Positions 1 through 8,735 are shown, counted from the first letter of the stretch. The stretch: DNA of 64,000 nt from Pseudomonas inefficax (GCF_900277125.1 NZ_OPYN01000224.1:62001-126000); one strand, 5' to 3'. The notes: generated from the sequence alone by a model not told the origin. Program-made: numbers and translations.

Positions 1-1
1 G

Positions 2-706
2 AACCCGGAACGCACCCTGCCACGGGCGATCAATTCGATCCCGGTGCGGATCATCGTGTTCTACGTGCTGGCACTGATCGCGATCATGGCCGTGACCCCA
101 TGGCGCGATGTGGTTCCGGGCAAGAGCCCGTTCGTGGAGCTGTTCGTGCTGGCCGGCCTGCCGGCGGCGGCGAGCATCATCAACTTCGTGGTGCTGACCT
201 CGGCGGCCTCGTCGGCCAACAGCGGCGTGTTCTCCACCAGCCGCATGCTGTACGGCCTGAGCCAGGAGGGTGACGCACCCAAAGCGTTCGAGAAACTGTC
301 GAGCCGCTCGGTGCCGGCCAATGGCCTGTACTTCTCCTGCATCTGCCTGCTGCTGGGCGCAGTGCTGATCTACCTGGTGCCGAACGTGGTCGAGGCATTC
401 ACCTTGGTCACTACCGTTTCGGCGGTGCTGTTCATGTTCGTCTGGACGCTAATCCTGCTGTCGTACCTGAAGTACCGCAAGCACCGCGCAGCGCTGCACC
501 AGGCCTCGAAGTACAAGATGCCGGGCGGGCGCTTCATGTGCTACGTGTGCCTGGTGTTCTTTGCCTTCATCCTGGTGTTGCTGAGCCTGGAGGACGATAC
601 CCGCGCGGCGTTGCTGGTGACGCCGATCTGGTTTGTGCTGCTGGCGGTGACTTATCAGGGGGTGCGCAGCAAGCGTCATCCGCGCACGGCTGTGCGTAAC
701 GGCTAA
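2..706 (+). CDS. cycA: D-serine/D-alanine/glycine permease CycA, 3' part only
   Basis: The gene starts before the window; the frame is open from base 2 and the last 234 residues are visible. It is an APC-superfamily inner-membrane symporter that imports D-serine, D-alanine and glycine. The visible part has about six hydrophobic segments, and the stretches SPFVELFVL, TSAASSANSGVFSTSRML and LEDDTRALLVTP-like text are very close to the C-terminal half of E. coli CycA as I remember it. It ends with a basic cytoplasmic tail. A REP pair follows its stop codon, so it is probably transcribed separately from urtA. Other amino-acid permeases of the same family are possible but less likely. Confidence 0.88.
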   Translation, partial: NPERTLPRAINSIPVRIIVFYVLALIAIMAVTPWRDVVPGKSPFVELFVLAGLPAAASIINFVVLTSAASSANSGVFSTSRMLYGLSQEGDAPKAFEKLSSRSVPANGLYFSCICLLLGAVLIYLVPNVVEAFTLVTTVSAVLFMFVWTLILLSYLKYRKHRAALHQASKYKMPGGRFMCYVCLVFFAFILVLLSLEDDTRAALLVTPIWFVLLAVTYQGVRSKRHPRTAVRNG

Positions 707-712
707 TGGCCT

Positions 713-816
713 CGGGGGCTGCTTTGCAGCCCATCGCGACACAAGGCCGCTCCTACAGGAGTACGCGTTTCCCTGTAGGAGCGGCCTTGTGTCGCGATGG
801 GCCGCAACGCGGCCCC
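713..816. repeat. REP pair after cycA (cgcgacacaaggccgctcc type)
   Basis: Two inverted copies of a unit built around GACACAAGGCCGCTCCTACAG, each with an outer GC-rich arm (GGGGGCTGC.. and ..GGCCGCAACGCGGCCCC). The two halves can fold into one long hairpin, which could act as a bidirectional transcript end or mRNA stabiliser between cycA and the urt promoter. Confidence 0.85.
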
Positions 817-840
817 AATCCTGTGCACACTAATCCATCA

Positions 841-857
841 GGCACCAACCTGGACCC
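841..857 (+). promoter_or_regulatory. NtrC-like enhancer site upstream of urtA
   Basis: The 17-mer reads GGCACCAACCTGGACCC, against the NtrC consensus TGCACCA-N3-TGGTGCA. The left arm and the TGG of the right arm match. It lies about 70 bases upstream of the sigma-54 -24/-12 element, a usual enhancer distance. The 17-mer just before it (824-840) begins with TGCAC and may be a weaker second site. Confidence 0.5.
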
Positions 858-908
858 AACCAACGCCCCAACACCTCGCACAACCCCTCTACTGCGCACC
901 TTCCGCCG

Positions 909-927
909 TTAGGCACACCCCTTGCAA
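909..927 (+). promoter_or_regulatory. sigma-54 (RpoN) promoter of the urt operon
   Basis: TTAGGCACACCCCTTGCAA has the invariant GG (912-913) and GC (924-925) separated by exactly ten bases, and agrees with the consensus YTGGCACGrNNNTTGCW except at the base before GG. Transcription would start near 937, about 40 bases before the urtA start codon. Nitrogen-limited, NtrC-activated expression is expected for a urea importer. Confidence 0.7.
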
Positions 928-975
928 CACCCCTCCCCGCTTGCCCAACACATAACAACTCAGCGGAGAGAGCAC

Positions 976-2241
976 ATGAAGCGACGCAGTCTGATCAAGG
1001 CCTTCACCCTTAGCGCATCGATTGCCGCAATGGGCCTGAGCTGGAGCATCCAGGCCGCCGAAACCATCAAGGTCGGCATCCTGCATTCGCTGTCGGGGAC
1101 CATGGCCATTTCCGAGACTTCGCTCAAGGACATGGCGCTGATGACCATCGAGCAGATCAACGCCAAGGGCGGCGTGAACGGCAAGCTGCTCGAACCGGTG
1201 GTGGTCGACCCGGCCTCCAACTGGCCGCTGTTCGCTGAAAAGAGCCGCCAGCTGCTGACCCAGGACAAGGTGGCAGTAGTGTTCGGCTGCTGGACCTCGG
1301 TGTCGCGCAAATCGGTACTGCCAGTGTTCGAAGAGCTCAACGGCCTGCTGTTCTACCCGGTGCAGTACGAGGGTGAAGAGATGTCGCCGAACGTGTTCTA
1401 CACCGGTGCAGCACCCAACCAGCAGGCCATCCCTGCCGTGGAATACCTGATGAGCGAAGACGGCGGCAGCGCCAGGCGCTTCTTCCTGCTGGGCACCGAC
1501 TATGTCTACCCGCGCACCACCAACAAGATCCTGCGTGCCTTCCTGCACAGCAAGGGCGTGGCCGACAAGGACATCGAAGAGGTGTACACGCCGTTCGGCC
1601 ACAGCGATTACCAGACCATCGTCGCCAACATCAAGAAGTTCTCCGCCGGCGGCAAGACTGCGGTGATCTCCACGGTCAACGGCGACTCCAACGTGCCGTT
1701 CTACAAGGAGCTGGCCAACCAGGGCCTGAAGGCCACCGAAGTGCCGGTGGTGGCCTTCTCGGTAGGCGAAGAAGAACTGCGCGGCATCGACACCAAGCCG
1801 CTGGTGGGCCACCTGGCGGCGTGGAACTACTTCGAGTCGGTGGATAACCCGGTCAACCAGAAATTCGTCGCCGACTGGAAGGCCTACGCCAAGGCCAAGG
1901 GCCTGCCAGGCGCCGACAAGGCGGTGACCAATGACCCGATGGAGGCCACCTACGTGGGCATCCACATGTGGGCGCAGGCGGTGGAAAAAGCCAAGTCCAC
2001 CGATGTCGACAAGGTGCGCGAGGCCCTCGCCGGGCAAAGCTTCGAGGCGCCGTCCGGGTTCACCCTGACCATGGACAAGACCAACCACCACCTGCACAAG
2101 CCAGTGATGATCGGTGAGATCCAGGATGACGGGCAGTTCAGCGTGGTGTGGGAGACCGAGCAACCGCTGCGGGCGCAGCCATGGAGCCCGTTCATTCCGG
2201 GCAACGACAAGCGCCCTGATTATGCCGTGAAAGGTAACTGA
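976..2241 (+). CDS. urtA: Urea ABC transporter, substrate-binding protein UrtA
   Basis: Periplasmic binding protein (421 aa) that captures urea and delivers it to the UrtBC permease. The start at 976 follows AGCGGAGAG at a good distance. The N-terminus KRRSLIK followed by a hydrophobic stretch ending at IQA, about residue 30, looks like a twin-arginine (Tat) signal peptide, as is common for UrtA. The mature part begins ETIKVGILHSLSGTMA, typical of type I periplasmic binding proteins of the amide/urea branch. It is the first gene of urtABCDE, and a REP pair separates it from urtB. The amide-binding relative FmdD/AmiC is the main alternative, but the complete urt gene order argues for urea. Confidence 0.93.
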   Translation: MKRRSLIKAFTLSASIAAMGLSWSIQAAETIKVGILHSLSGTMAISETSLKDMALMTIEQINAKGGVNGKLLEPVVVDPASNWPLFAEKSRQLLTQDKVAVVFGCWTSVSRKSVLPVFEELNGLLFYPVQYEGEEMSPNVFYTGAAPNQQAIPAVEYLMSEDGGSARRFFLLGTDYVYPRTTNKILRAFLHSKGVADKDIEEVYTPFGHSDYQTIVANIKKFSAGGKTAVISTVNGDSNVPFYKELANQGLKATEVPVVAFSVGEEELRGIDTKPLVGHLAAWNYFESVDNPVNQKFVADWKAYAKAKGLPGADKAVTNDPMEATYVGIHMWAQAVEKAKSTDVDKVREALAGQSFEAPSGFTLTMDKTNHHLHKPVMIGEIQDDGQFSVVWETEQPLRAQPWSPFIPGNDKRPDYAVKGN

Positions 2242-2247
2242 GTGCAT

Positions 2248-2350
2248 GGGGCCGCTATGCGGCCCATTCGCGGGTAAACCCGCTCCCACAGGTACGGTGC
2301 AAGGTCTGAAACCGGCGCGGTCCCTGTGGGAGCGGGTTCACCCGCGAAGA
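2248..2350. repeat. REP pair inside the urt operon, between urtA and urtB
   Basis: Inverted units TTCGCGGGTAAACCCGCTCCC and GGGAGCGGGTTCACCCGCGAA, with an extra GGGGCCGCTATGCGGCCC hairpin on the left. It fills the 138-base gap between two genes of one operon, so it may shield the abundant urtA mRNA from 3' decay or lower downstream expression. Confidence 0.85.
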
Positions 2351-2379
2351 ATCCACCGCCGATTTCCAGGATTGCCCGC

Positions 2380-3867
2380 ATGCTCAGACTGCTACTCACC
2401 CTGCTAATGCTGATCCCTCTGGCCACCCAGGCGAGCGAGGGCGAATTCTTTCTCACTGCCAAGCCCGCCGAGCAAGCCCGCCTGCTCGAAAGCTGGGCGG
2501 CGCAACCCGATACCGCACGCCTGCCGCTGCTGGACAACCTGCGCCAAGGCCGCATCGCCGCCGATGACACCCGCAAGGTACGCCTGAACAACCGCCTGCG
2601 CGGCCTGATCGACAACGCCCTGGCCAGCCACCAGTTGCTCAGCAACACAAGCGCCACCCGCCTGGCCGCCGCCCAGCAACTGCAAAAGAGCGCGCAACCG
2701 GCGCAGATGGCCTTCCTCGACCGGCGCTTTGCCCTTGAAGTGGACCCCGCCGTGCACGCCGCCATCGGCCTGGCCCTGGCCAACCTGCAACTGGATGCCA
2801 GCGAACCGGCAGTACGTTTGGCCGCCGTTCGCCTGCTCGGCGAAACCGGTGACCCGCTGGCCCGCACCCGCCTCGAGGCATTGCTGCAACCCAACGCGGA
2901 AACCGACCCCGGCGTGCGCACCGCTGCCGAAACCAGCCTGGCCCAGGTGCAGCGCAAGCTGCTGGTGGGCGAACTGCTCGGCCAAGCCTTCAGCGGCCTG
3001 TCGCTGGGTTCGATCCTGCTGCTGGCAGCCCTTGGCCTGGCCATCACCTTCGGCCTGCTCGGGGTGATCAACATGGCCCACGGCGAAATGCTGATGCTCG
3101 GTGCCTACAGCACGTACATGGTCCAGATACTGCTGCAGCGCTACGCCCCCGGTGCCATCGAGTTCTACCCGCTGATCGCCCTGCCGGTGGCTTTCGCCGT
3201 CAGTGCCGGGGTCGGCATGGCGCTGGAGCGCACGGTAATCCGCCACCTGTATGGCCGCCCACTGGAAACCCTGCTGGCGACCTGGGGCATCAGCCTGATC
3301 CTGATCCAGGCCATCCGCCTGCTGTTCGGCGCGCAGAACGTCGAAGTCAGCAACCCGGCCTGGCTGTCGGGGGGCATACAGCTGCTGCCCAACCTGGTGC
3401 TGCCATACAACCGCCTGGTGATCATCGGCTTCGCCCTGGCCGTGGTTCTGCTCACCTGGCTGCTGCTCAACCGCACACGGCTGGGCCTGAACGTGCGCGC
3501 GGTCACCCAGAACCGCAACATGGCCGCCTGCTGCGGCGTGTCTACCGGGCGTGTCGACATGCTCGCCTTCGGCCTCGGCTCGGGTATCGCCGGGCTCGGC
3601 GGCGTGGCCCTGAGCCAGGTCGGCAACGTTGGCCCGGACCTGGGCCAGAGCTACATCATCGACTCGTTCCTGGTGGTGGTGCTCGGTGGCGTCGGCCAGT
3701 TGGCCGGCAGCCTCTGGGCAGCCTTCGGCCTTGGCATCGCCAACAAGCTGCTTGAGCCGCAGATCGGTGCCGTGCTCGGCAAGATCCTCATCCTTGCGTT
3801 GATCATTCTGTTCATCCAGAAGCGCCCGCAAGGCCTGTTCGCCCTCAAGGGACGGGTAATCGACTGA
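2380..3867 (+). CDS. urtB: Urea ABC transporter permease UrtB
   Basis: Inner-membrane permease subunit (495 aa). Residues 1-18 form a hydrophobic leader. Residues about 25-190 are an alanine- and leucine-rich helical region resembling HEAT-like repeats, which UrtB proteins carry and LivH proteins do not. Residues about 195-495 are a LivH-type permease with eight or more membrane segments; INMAHGEMLMLGAY is the hallmark of this permease branch. The start at 2380 is the first ATG before the leader. The stop overlaps the urtC start by one base, so the two are translationally coupled. UrtB pairs with UrtC and the ATPases UrtD and UrtE. Confidence 0.93.
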   Translation: MLRLLLTLLMLIPLATQASEGEFFLTAKPAEQARLLESWAAQPDTARLPLLDNLRQGRIAADDTRKVRLNNRLRGLIDNALASHQLLSNTSATRLAAAQQLQKSAQPAQMAFLDRRFALEVDPAVHAAIGLALANLQLDASEPAVRLAAVRLLGETGDPLARTRLEALLQPNAETDPGVRTAAETSLAQVQRKLLVGELLGQAFSGLSLGSILLLAALGLAITFGLLGVINMAHGEMLMLGAYSTYMVQILLQRYAPGAIEFYPLIALPVAFAVSAGVGMALERTVIRHLYGRPLETLLATWGISLILIQAIRLLFGAQNVEVSNPAWLSGGIQLLPNLVLPYNRLVIIGFALAVVLLTWLLLNRTRLGLNVRAVTQNRNMAACCGVSTGRVDMLAFGLGSGIAGLGGVALSQVGNVGPDLGQSYIIDSFLVVVLGGVGQLAGSLWAAFGLGIANKLLEPQIGAVLGKILILALIILFIQKRPQGLFALKGRVID

Positions 3868-4946
3868 TGAACCAGCCACTGCTTGTCACCGCTACGCAAA
3901 AGGCCGGGCCACGCTTGACCCTGGCCATTGGCGCCATCGTCGTCCTGCTGCTGGTGGCCCTGCCACTGCTGTCGCTGCTGCCGGCGGGCCATGCCCTGCA
4001 AGTGTCGGCCTACACCCTGACCCTGGTCGGCAAAATCCTTTGCTACGCCATCGTCGCCCTGGCCCTGGACCTGGTCTGGGGCTACGCCGGGCTGTTGTCG
4101 CTGGGGCACGGGCTGTTCTTCGCCCTCGGTGGCTACGCCATGGGCATGTACCTGATGCGCCAGGCCGCCGGTGACGGCTTGCCAGGGTTCATGACCTTCC
4201 TGTCGTGGAGCGAGCTGCCCTGGTATTGGGCTGGTACCCAGCATTTCGCCTGGGCCCTGTGCCTGGTAGTACTGGCGCCCGGGCTGCTGGCGCTGGTGTT
4301 CGGCTGGTTCGCCTTTCGCTCGCGGATCAAGGGCGTGTACTTCTCGATCATGACCCAGGCCCTGACCTTCGCCGGCATGCTGCTGTTCTTCCGCAACGAA
4401 ACCGGCTTTGGCGGCAACAACGGCTTCACCAGCTTCCGCACCATCCTCGGCTTCGACATTGCCGCCCAAGGCACCCGCGCGGTGCTGTTCCTGCTCACCG
4501 TCGGCCTGCTCCTGGCCAGCCTGTACCTGTGCTGGTGCCTGACCCGCAGCAAGTTCGGCCGCCTGCTCACGGCCGTGCGCGACGCCGAGAACCGCCTGAT
4601 GTTCTGCGGCTACGACCCGCGCGGTTTCAAGTTGCTGGTGTGGGTGCTCAGTGCCGTGCTCTGCGGCCTGGCCGGTGCGCTGTATGTGCCGCAAGTGGGC
4701 ATCATCAACCCCGGCGAGATGTCACCGACCAACTCCATCGAAGCCGCCGTGTGGGTGGCCCTGGGTGGGCGCGGCACCTTGATCGGCCCGCTGCTGGGCG
4801 CCGGCCTGGTCAATGGCATGAAAAGCTGGTTCACCGTGGCCTTCCCGGAGTTCTGGCTGTTCTTCCTCGGCGCATTGTTCATTCTCGTCACCCTGTACCT
4901 GCCCCAGGGCGTGGTCGGCCTGTTGAAGAAAAGGAGCCAGCCATGA
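3867..4946 (+). CDS. urtC: Urea ABC transporter permease UrtC
   Basis: LivM-type inner-membrane permease of 359 aa with about nine hydrophobic segments. DLVWGYAGLLSLGHGLFF and VRDAENRLMFCGYDP are conserved loop motifs of LivM/UrtC, the second near the ATPase-contact region. It forms the membrane channel with UrtB. The start ATG shares a base with the urtB stop codon, and urtD begins four bases before the UrtC stop ends, so urtB, urtC and urtD form a tightly coupled block. Confidence 0.93.
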   Translation: MNQPLLVTATQKAGPRLTLAIGAIVVLLLVALPLLSLLPAGHALQVSAYTLTLVGKILCYAIVALALDLVWGYAGLLSLGHGLFFALGGYAMGMYLMRQAAGDGLPGFMTFLSWSELPWYWAGTQHFAWALCLVVLAPGLLALVFGWFAFRSRIKGVYFSIMTQALTFAGMLLFFRNETGFGGNNGFTSFRTILGFDIAAQGTRAVLFLLTVGLLLASLYLCWCLTRSKFGRLLTAVRDAENRLMFCGYDPRGFKLLVWVLSAVLCGLAGALYVPQVGIINPGEMSPTNSIEAAVWVALGGRGTLIGPLLGAGLVNGMKSWFTVAFPEFWLFFLGALFILVTLYLPQGVVGLLKKRSQP

Positions 4947-5800
4947 GAGGCGTGCCCCCGGTACACCCGGAATTCATGCTCGAACCGGTGTTCGACAACC
5001 TCGGCGCCGGCCGCGACGCCATCGGCCTGGGCCAAAGCCGCAAGGCCGGCCTCGACACCCGCCACGGCACGGTGCTGAGCCTGGAAGACATCAGCGTCAG
5101 CTTCGATGGCTTCAAGGCGCTGAACGCGCTGAACCTGTACATCGGCGTGGGCGAGCTGCGTTGCATCATCGGCCCCAACGGTGCCGGCAAGACCACGATG
5201 ATGGATGTGATCACCGGCAAGACCCGGCCCGACAGCGGCACGGCCTATTTCGGTGACACTCTCGACCTGACCCGCATGAGCGAATACCAGATCGCCCAGG
5301 CCGGCATAGGCCGCAAGTTCCAGAAGCCCACGGTGTTCGAGGCGCTGACGGTGTTCGAAAACCTGGAGCTGGCGTTGAAGACCGACAAGTCGGTGTGGGC
5401 CAGCCTGGCAGCGCGCCTGGGTGGTGAGCAGCGCCAGCGCATCGAGGAGGTGCTGGGCACCTTGCGCCTGCTGCCGCTGGCCCAGCGCCAGGCAGGCTTG
5501 CTGTCGCATGGGCAGAAGCAGTTTCTGGAGATCGGCATGCTGCTGGTGCAGGAGCCGCAATTGCTGTTGCTGGACGAGCCGGTGGCGGGCATGACCGATG
5601 CCGAGACCGAGTTCACCGCCGAGCTGTTCAAGGGGCTGGCTGGCAAGCATTCGCTGATGGTGGTGGAGCATGATATGGGCTTTGTCGGCAGCATTGCCGA
5701 CCATGTGACTGTGCTGCATCAGGGCAGCGTGCTGGCGGAAGGGTCGCTGGAGCAGGTGCAGGCGGATGAGCGGGTGGTCGAGGTGTATCTGGGCCGCTAG
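4943..5800 (+). CDS. urtD: Urea ABC transporter ATP-binding protein UrtD
   Basis: Cytoplasmic ATPase subunit (285 aa), LivG-like. Walker A GPNGAGKTT is at about residues 77-85, the ABC signature is degenerate (LLSHGQKQFLEIGM) as in UrtD, and Walker B is LLLLDEPVAGM. About 45 residues precede the ABC domain, a typical UrtD extension, which supports the ATG at 4943 that follows AAGGAG. Later in-frame starts would remove only this extension. It overlaps the end of urtC by four bases. Confidence 0.93.
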   Translation: MRGVPPVHPEFMLEPVFDNLGAGRDAIGLGQSRKAGLDTRHGTVLSLEDISVSFDGFKALNALNLYIGVGELRCIIGPNGAGKTTMMDVITGKTRPDSGTAYFGDTLDLTRMSEYQIAQAGIGRKFQKPTVFEALTVFENLELALKTDKSVWASLAARLGGEQRQRIEEVLGTLRLLPLAQRQAGLLSHGQKQFLEIGMLLVQEPQLLLLDEPVAGMTDAETEFTAELFKGLAGKHSLMVVEHDMGFVGSIADHVTVLHQGSVLAEGSLEQVQADERVVEVYLGR

Positions 5801-5817
5801 ACATTGAAACCTGTGTC

Positions 5818-5902
5818 GGCCTCTTCGCGGGTAAACCCGCTCCCACACAGGCCTGAAGAGCTGCGCGGTCGTTGTGGGAGCGGGCGAGCCCGCGAAAGGG
5901 CC
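5818..5902. repeat. REP pair between urtD and urtE
   Basis: Left unit TTCGCGGGTAAACCCGCTCCC and right unit GGGAGCGGGCGAGCCCGCGAA, so the two inner stems differ in sequence but both pair internally. It is the second REP locus inside the urt operon. Confidence 0.85.
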
Positions 5903-5937
5903 AGCACAGGCACAGCAACAATTTCAGGAGTCCACAC

Positions 5938-6636
5938 ATGCTCAAGATCGACACCCTGCACCAGTACTACGGCGGCAGCCACATCCTCCGGGGCCTGTCC
6001 TTCGAAGCCAAGGTCGGCGAAGTCACCTGCCTGCTGGGCCGCAACGGCGTGGGCAAGACCACCCTGCTGCGCTGCCTGATGGGCCTGGTCCCGGCGCGCG
6101 ACGGCAACATCCAATGGGAAGGCAAGCCGATCACCAGCCTCAAGCCACAGCAACGGGTCCACGCAGGCATCGCCTACGTCCCCCAGGGCCGCGAGATCTT
6201 CCCGCGCCTCACTGTTGAGGAAAACCTGCTGATGGGCCTTTCGCGCTTCCCCGCCCGTGAAGCGCGGGAGGTACCGCCCTTCATCTACGAACTGTTCCCC
6301 GTGCTGGAACAGATGAAACAACGCCGTGGCGGTGACTTGTCCGGCGGCCAGCAGCAACAGCTGGCCATCGGCCGCGCCCTGGCCAGCCGCCCGCGCCTGC
6401 TGATTCTCGACGAGCCCACCGAGGGTATCCAGCCTTCGGTGATCAAGGAGATCGGCGCAGTCATCCGTCGCCTGGCCGAGCGCGGCGACATGGCCATCCT
6501 GCTGGTGGAGCAGTTCTACGACTTCGCCGAGGAGCTGGCCGACCAGTACCTGGTGATGGCCCGCGGCGAGATCATCCAGCGGGGCCGCGGCGAAAACATG
6601 CAGGCCGAAGGTGTGCGCGGGCTGGTAACCATTTAA
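5938..6636 (+). CDS. urtE: Urea ABC transporter ATP-binding protein UrtE
   Basis: LivF-like cytoplasmic ATPase (232 aa), the second nucleotide-binding subunit of the urea importer. Walker A GRNGVGKTT is at residues 34-42, the signature motif is DLSGGQQQQLAIGRAL, Walker B is LLILDEPTEGIQP and the switch histidine region reads ILLVEQFYDFA. The start at 5938 follows AGGAGT. It is separated from urtD by a 137-base gap containing a REP pair, and the acetyltransferase gene follows after 31 bases. Confidence 0.93.
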   Translation: MLKIDTLHQYYGGSHILRGLSFEAKVGEVTCLLGRNGVGKTTLLRCLMGLVPARDGNIQWEGKPITSLKPQQRVHAGIAYVPQGREIFPRLTVEENLLMGLSRFPAREAREVPPFIYELFPVLEQMKQRRGGDLSGGQQQQLAIGRALASRPRLLILDEPTEGIQPSVIKEIGAVIRRLAERGDMAILLVEQFYDFAEELADQYLVMARGEIIQRGRGENMQAEGVRGLVTI

Positions 6637-6667
6637 TCTGCAAGCAACGACCCTGCGAGACGCTGTC

Positions 6668-7183
6668 ATGAGTCATGAAATCCGCGACGCCCTGCTTTCC
6701 GATGTGCCGGGCATCCTCGACATCTACAACGACGCGGTGCGCAACACCACGGCGATCTGGAACGAAACGCCGGTGGACCTGGCCAACCGCCAGGCCTGGT
6801 TCGATGCAAGGGCACAGCAGGGCTACCCGATCCTGGTGGCGGTGGATGAGAGCGGGGTGCTGGGCTATGCGTCGTTTGGCGACTGGCGGCCATTCGAGGG
6901 CTTTCGCCTTACCGTCGAGCATTCGGTGTATATCCGTGGCGACCAGCGTGGCAAGGGGCTGGGGCCGGTACTGATGGCGGCGCTGGTCGAACGCGCGCGC
7001 GAATGTGGCAAGCATGTGATGGTGGCGGCCATCGAGAGCGGCAATGCAGCGTCGGTGCGCCTGCACGAGCGCCTGGGCTTCGTGGTGACCGGGCAAATGC
7101 CGCAGGTGGGGGTGAAGTTTGGCCGGTGGCTGGATCTGACCTTCATGCAGCTGGTGCTGAATCCGGGGGCAGAACCAAGCTGA
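6668..7183 (+). CDS. GNAT N-acetyltransferase, methionine sulfoximine/phosphinothricin type
   Basis: A 171-residue single-domain GNAT enzyme that uses acetyl-CoA. The N-terminal IRDALLSDVPGILDIYNDAV, the TTAIWNETPVDLANR stretch, the acetyl-CoA pyrophosphate-binding region DQRGKGLG and the C-terminal ESGNAASVRLHERLGF are all characteristic of the Pat/MddA group. As I recall it, P. aeruginosa PA4866, which acetylates methionine sulfoximine and sulfone, is nearly collinear. It probably detoxifies methionine analogues that poison glutamine synthetase, which would fit a nitrogen-acquisition locus. It follows urtE closely and may be cotranscribed, although its ribosome-binding site is weak. Physiological substrate not shown by sequence. 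Confidence 0.85.
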   Translation: MSHEIRDALLSDVPGILDIYNDAVRNTTAIWNETPVDLANRQAWFDARAQQGYPILVAVDESGVLGYASFGDWRPFEGFRLTVEHSVYIRGDQRGKGLGPVLMAALVERARECGKHVMVAAIESGNAASVRLHERLGFVVTGQMPQVGVKFGRWLDLTFMQLVLNPGAEPS

Positions 7184-7202
7184 ATTTGATTTTGCCTGTA
7201 CT

Positions 7203-7297
7203 GGCCTCTTCGCGGGTAAACCCGCTCCCACAGGTACTGCACACATCTCAGGAATCGTGCGATTCCTGTGGGAGCGGGCAAGCCCGCGAAGAGGCCG
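7203..7297. repeat. REP pair between the GNAT gene and cbpM
   Basis: GGCCTCTTCGCGGGTAAACC and the mirror unit with GGGCAAGCCC stem, in a gap between convergent genes, where it can end transcription from both sides. Confidence 0.85.
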
Positions 7298-7309
7298 GGC
7301 CTGCAAACC

Positions 7310-7615
7310 TCACATCTGGGTAAACCTGCCCAACCGCTGCCTCAGCATGTTGTTCTCGCTGCGCAACTGCTGCACTTCCTGCAGCAGCTCCAGCGCCAAT
7401 GCCACCCCTTCCCACTCCAGTTCCAGCTCCTGATGCAGCTTCGCCGCACGTTTGGCCAGCAACGGCGCCTGATCGTCGAACAACCAGTCCTCCGGCGTTC
7501 GGCCGGAAGGTTCGACAATGCCGTGCTCGACGATTTCGATCACGCAGTCAGCCGTGATATCGGCCTCCTGACACAAGGTACGCATGTCCAGTTGAACGAT
7601 CAGGGTGCTGCTCAT
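7310..7615 (-). CDS. cbpM: Chaperone modulator CbpM
   Basis: Small cytoplasmic protein of 101 aa, MerR-like at the N-terminus (LCQEADITADCVIEIVEHGIV) with a predicted coiled coil at the C-terminus. CbpM binds the J-domain of CbpA and blocks its co-chaperone and DNA-binding activities. The ATG at 7615 is two bases past the cbpA stop and has GGAG nine bases upstream; a GTG two codons earlier would overlap that stop and is less attractive. Immediately downstream of cbpA, as in E. coli and other pseudomonads. Confidence 0.88.
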   Translation of the reverse strand: MSSTLIVQLDMRTLCQEADITADCVIEIVEHGIVEPSGRTPEDWLFDDQAPLLAKRAAKLHQELELEWEGVALALELLQEVQQLRSENNMLRQRLGRFTQM

Positions 7616-7617
7616 GA

Positions 7618-8571
7618 TCACTTACTCCATTGTGTCCTCGGGTTGAACGCAGCCTTCTCGGAAAGCTTGGTCCACAGTTCGCGGGCAGACTCGTCGGATG
7701 CAGGCGGCATGACCACTTTCAGTTGCGCGTAAAGGTTGCCGCGCTCGCCACTCTTGTTGGCCAGGCCCTTGCCCGGTACGCGCAGGCGCTGGCCACTCTG
7801 GCTGTCGGGGCGGATGGTGAGGTTGATCTTGCCGTCCAGGGTCGGCACGGCCACCTTGGCGCCCAGTGCTGCCTCCCACGGTGCCAGCGGCACGGTGATG
7901 ATCAGGTCATGACCTTCGACATCGAACAGCGGATGCGGTGCCATGCGAATGGTCAGGAACAGGTCGCCATTGGCCCCGCCGCCACTGCCCGGCGCGCCCT
8001 GGCCCTTGAGGCGGATGCGCTCGCCGTCGGTCACCCCGGCCGGGATCTTCACGTTCAGGGTCTTGGTAGTGAAGCCGGTGCGCTGGCCCATGGCATTGGT
8101 CTGCGGCACCTGGAAGCTGATCTGCTTGGACTCCTTGCTCAGGGTCTCTTCAAGGAATACCGCCAGTTCTAGCTCCACGTCCTGCCCCCGCCTGCCGGCG
8201 CTGCGTTGCTGCTGCCGGGCACCACCGAACGGGTTGCCCCCCCGGCTACCAAAGATCGAACTGAAGAAGTCGGAAAAATCACCGCCTTCGAAACCACCGC
8301 CACCGCCGCGGCTTTCCCAGCCCGGTGGTGCCTGGAACGGCCGGCCATGCTGGCCGCCATACTTGCGGATTTCGTCGAATTCGGCACGTTTCTGCGCGTC
8401 GCCCAGCACTTCGTAGGCCTCGTTGGCCTCCTTGAATTTTTCCTCGGCGTCGCGCTCCTTGCTGACATCGGGGTGATACTTGCGCGCCAGCTTGCGGTAC
8501 GCGGCCTTGATCGCCTTGTCGTCCGCCGTGGGCTCTACGCCGAGTATCTTGTAATAGTCTTTGAAGTCCAT
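7618..8571 (-). CDS. cbpA: Curved-DNA-binding protein / DnaJ-like co-chaperone CbpA
   Basis: A 317-residue class II J-protein. The J-domain occupies residues 1-70 with HPD at 33-35, then a Gly/Phe-rich linker, then two DnaJ C-terminal beta domains; there is no zinc-finger region, which separates it from DnaJ itself. It stimulates Hsp70 ATPase activity and in E. coli also binds curved DNA in stationary phase. Its inhibitor gene cbpM follows two bases later. A divergent Hsp70-like gene starts 164 bases away, which suggests a dedicated partner. No clear Shine-Dalgarno is seen before the ATG at 8571. Confidence 0.92.
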   Translation of the reverse strand: MDFKDYYKILGVEPTADDKAIKAAYRKLARKYHPDVSKERDAEEKFKEANEAYEVLGDAQKRAEFDEIRKYGGQHGRPFQAPPGWESRGGGGGFEGGDFSDFFSSIFGSRGGNPFGGARQQQRSAGRRGQDVELELAVFLEETLSKESKQISFQVPQTNAMGQRTGFTTKTLNVKIPAGVTDGERIRLKGQGAPGSGGGANGDLFLTIRMAPHPLFDVEGHDLIITVPLAPWEAALGAKVAVPTLDGKINLTIRPDSQSGQRLRVPGKGLANKSGERGNLYAQLKVVMPPASDESARELWTKLSEKAAFNPRTQWSK

Positions 8572-8673
8572 CTATGGATCACCAATGTGAATGTGCGTGT
8601 TGCAAGAGAAGATAGGGGTCAAGCATAGCCTTTCAAGACCGCCTTGGGTTTGCTCCATGGCAGACGACCGGTC

Positions 8674-8701
8674 TTGATTCTGTAGCCAACTGGCATACAC
8701 T
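8674..8701 (+). promoter_or_regulatory. Candidate promoter of the Hsp70-like gene
   Basis: TTGATT (8674-8679) and TACACT (8696-8701) with a 16-base spacer, a plausible sigma-70 promoter about 35 bases before the start codon. Confidence 0.4.
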
Positions 8702-8735
8702 GCGCGGCCGTTTTGCCTCCGGAAGCTCATTTCCC

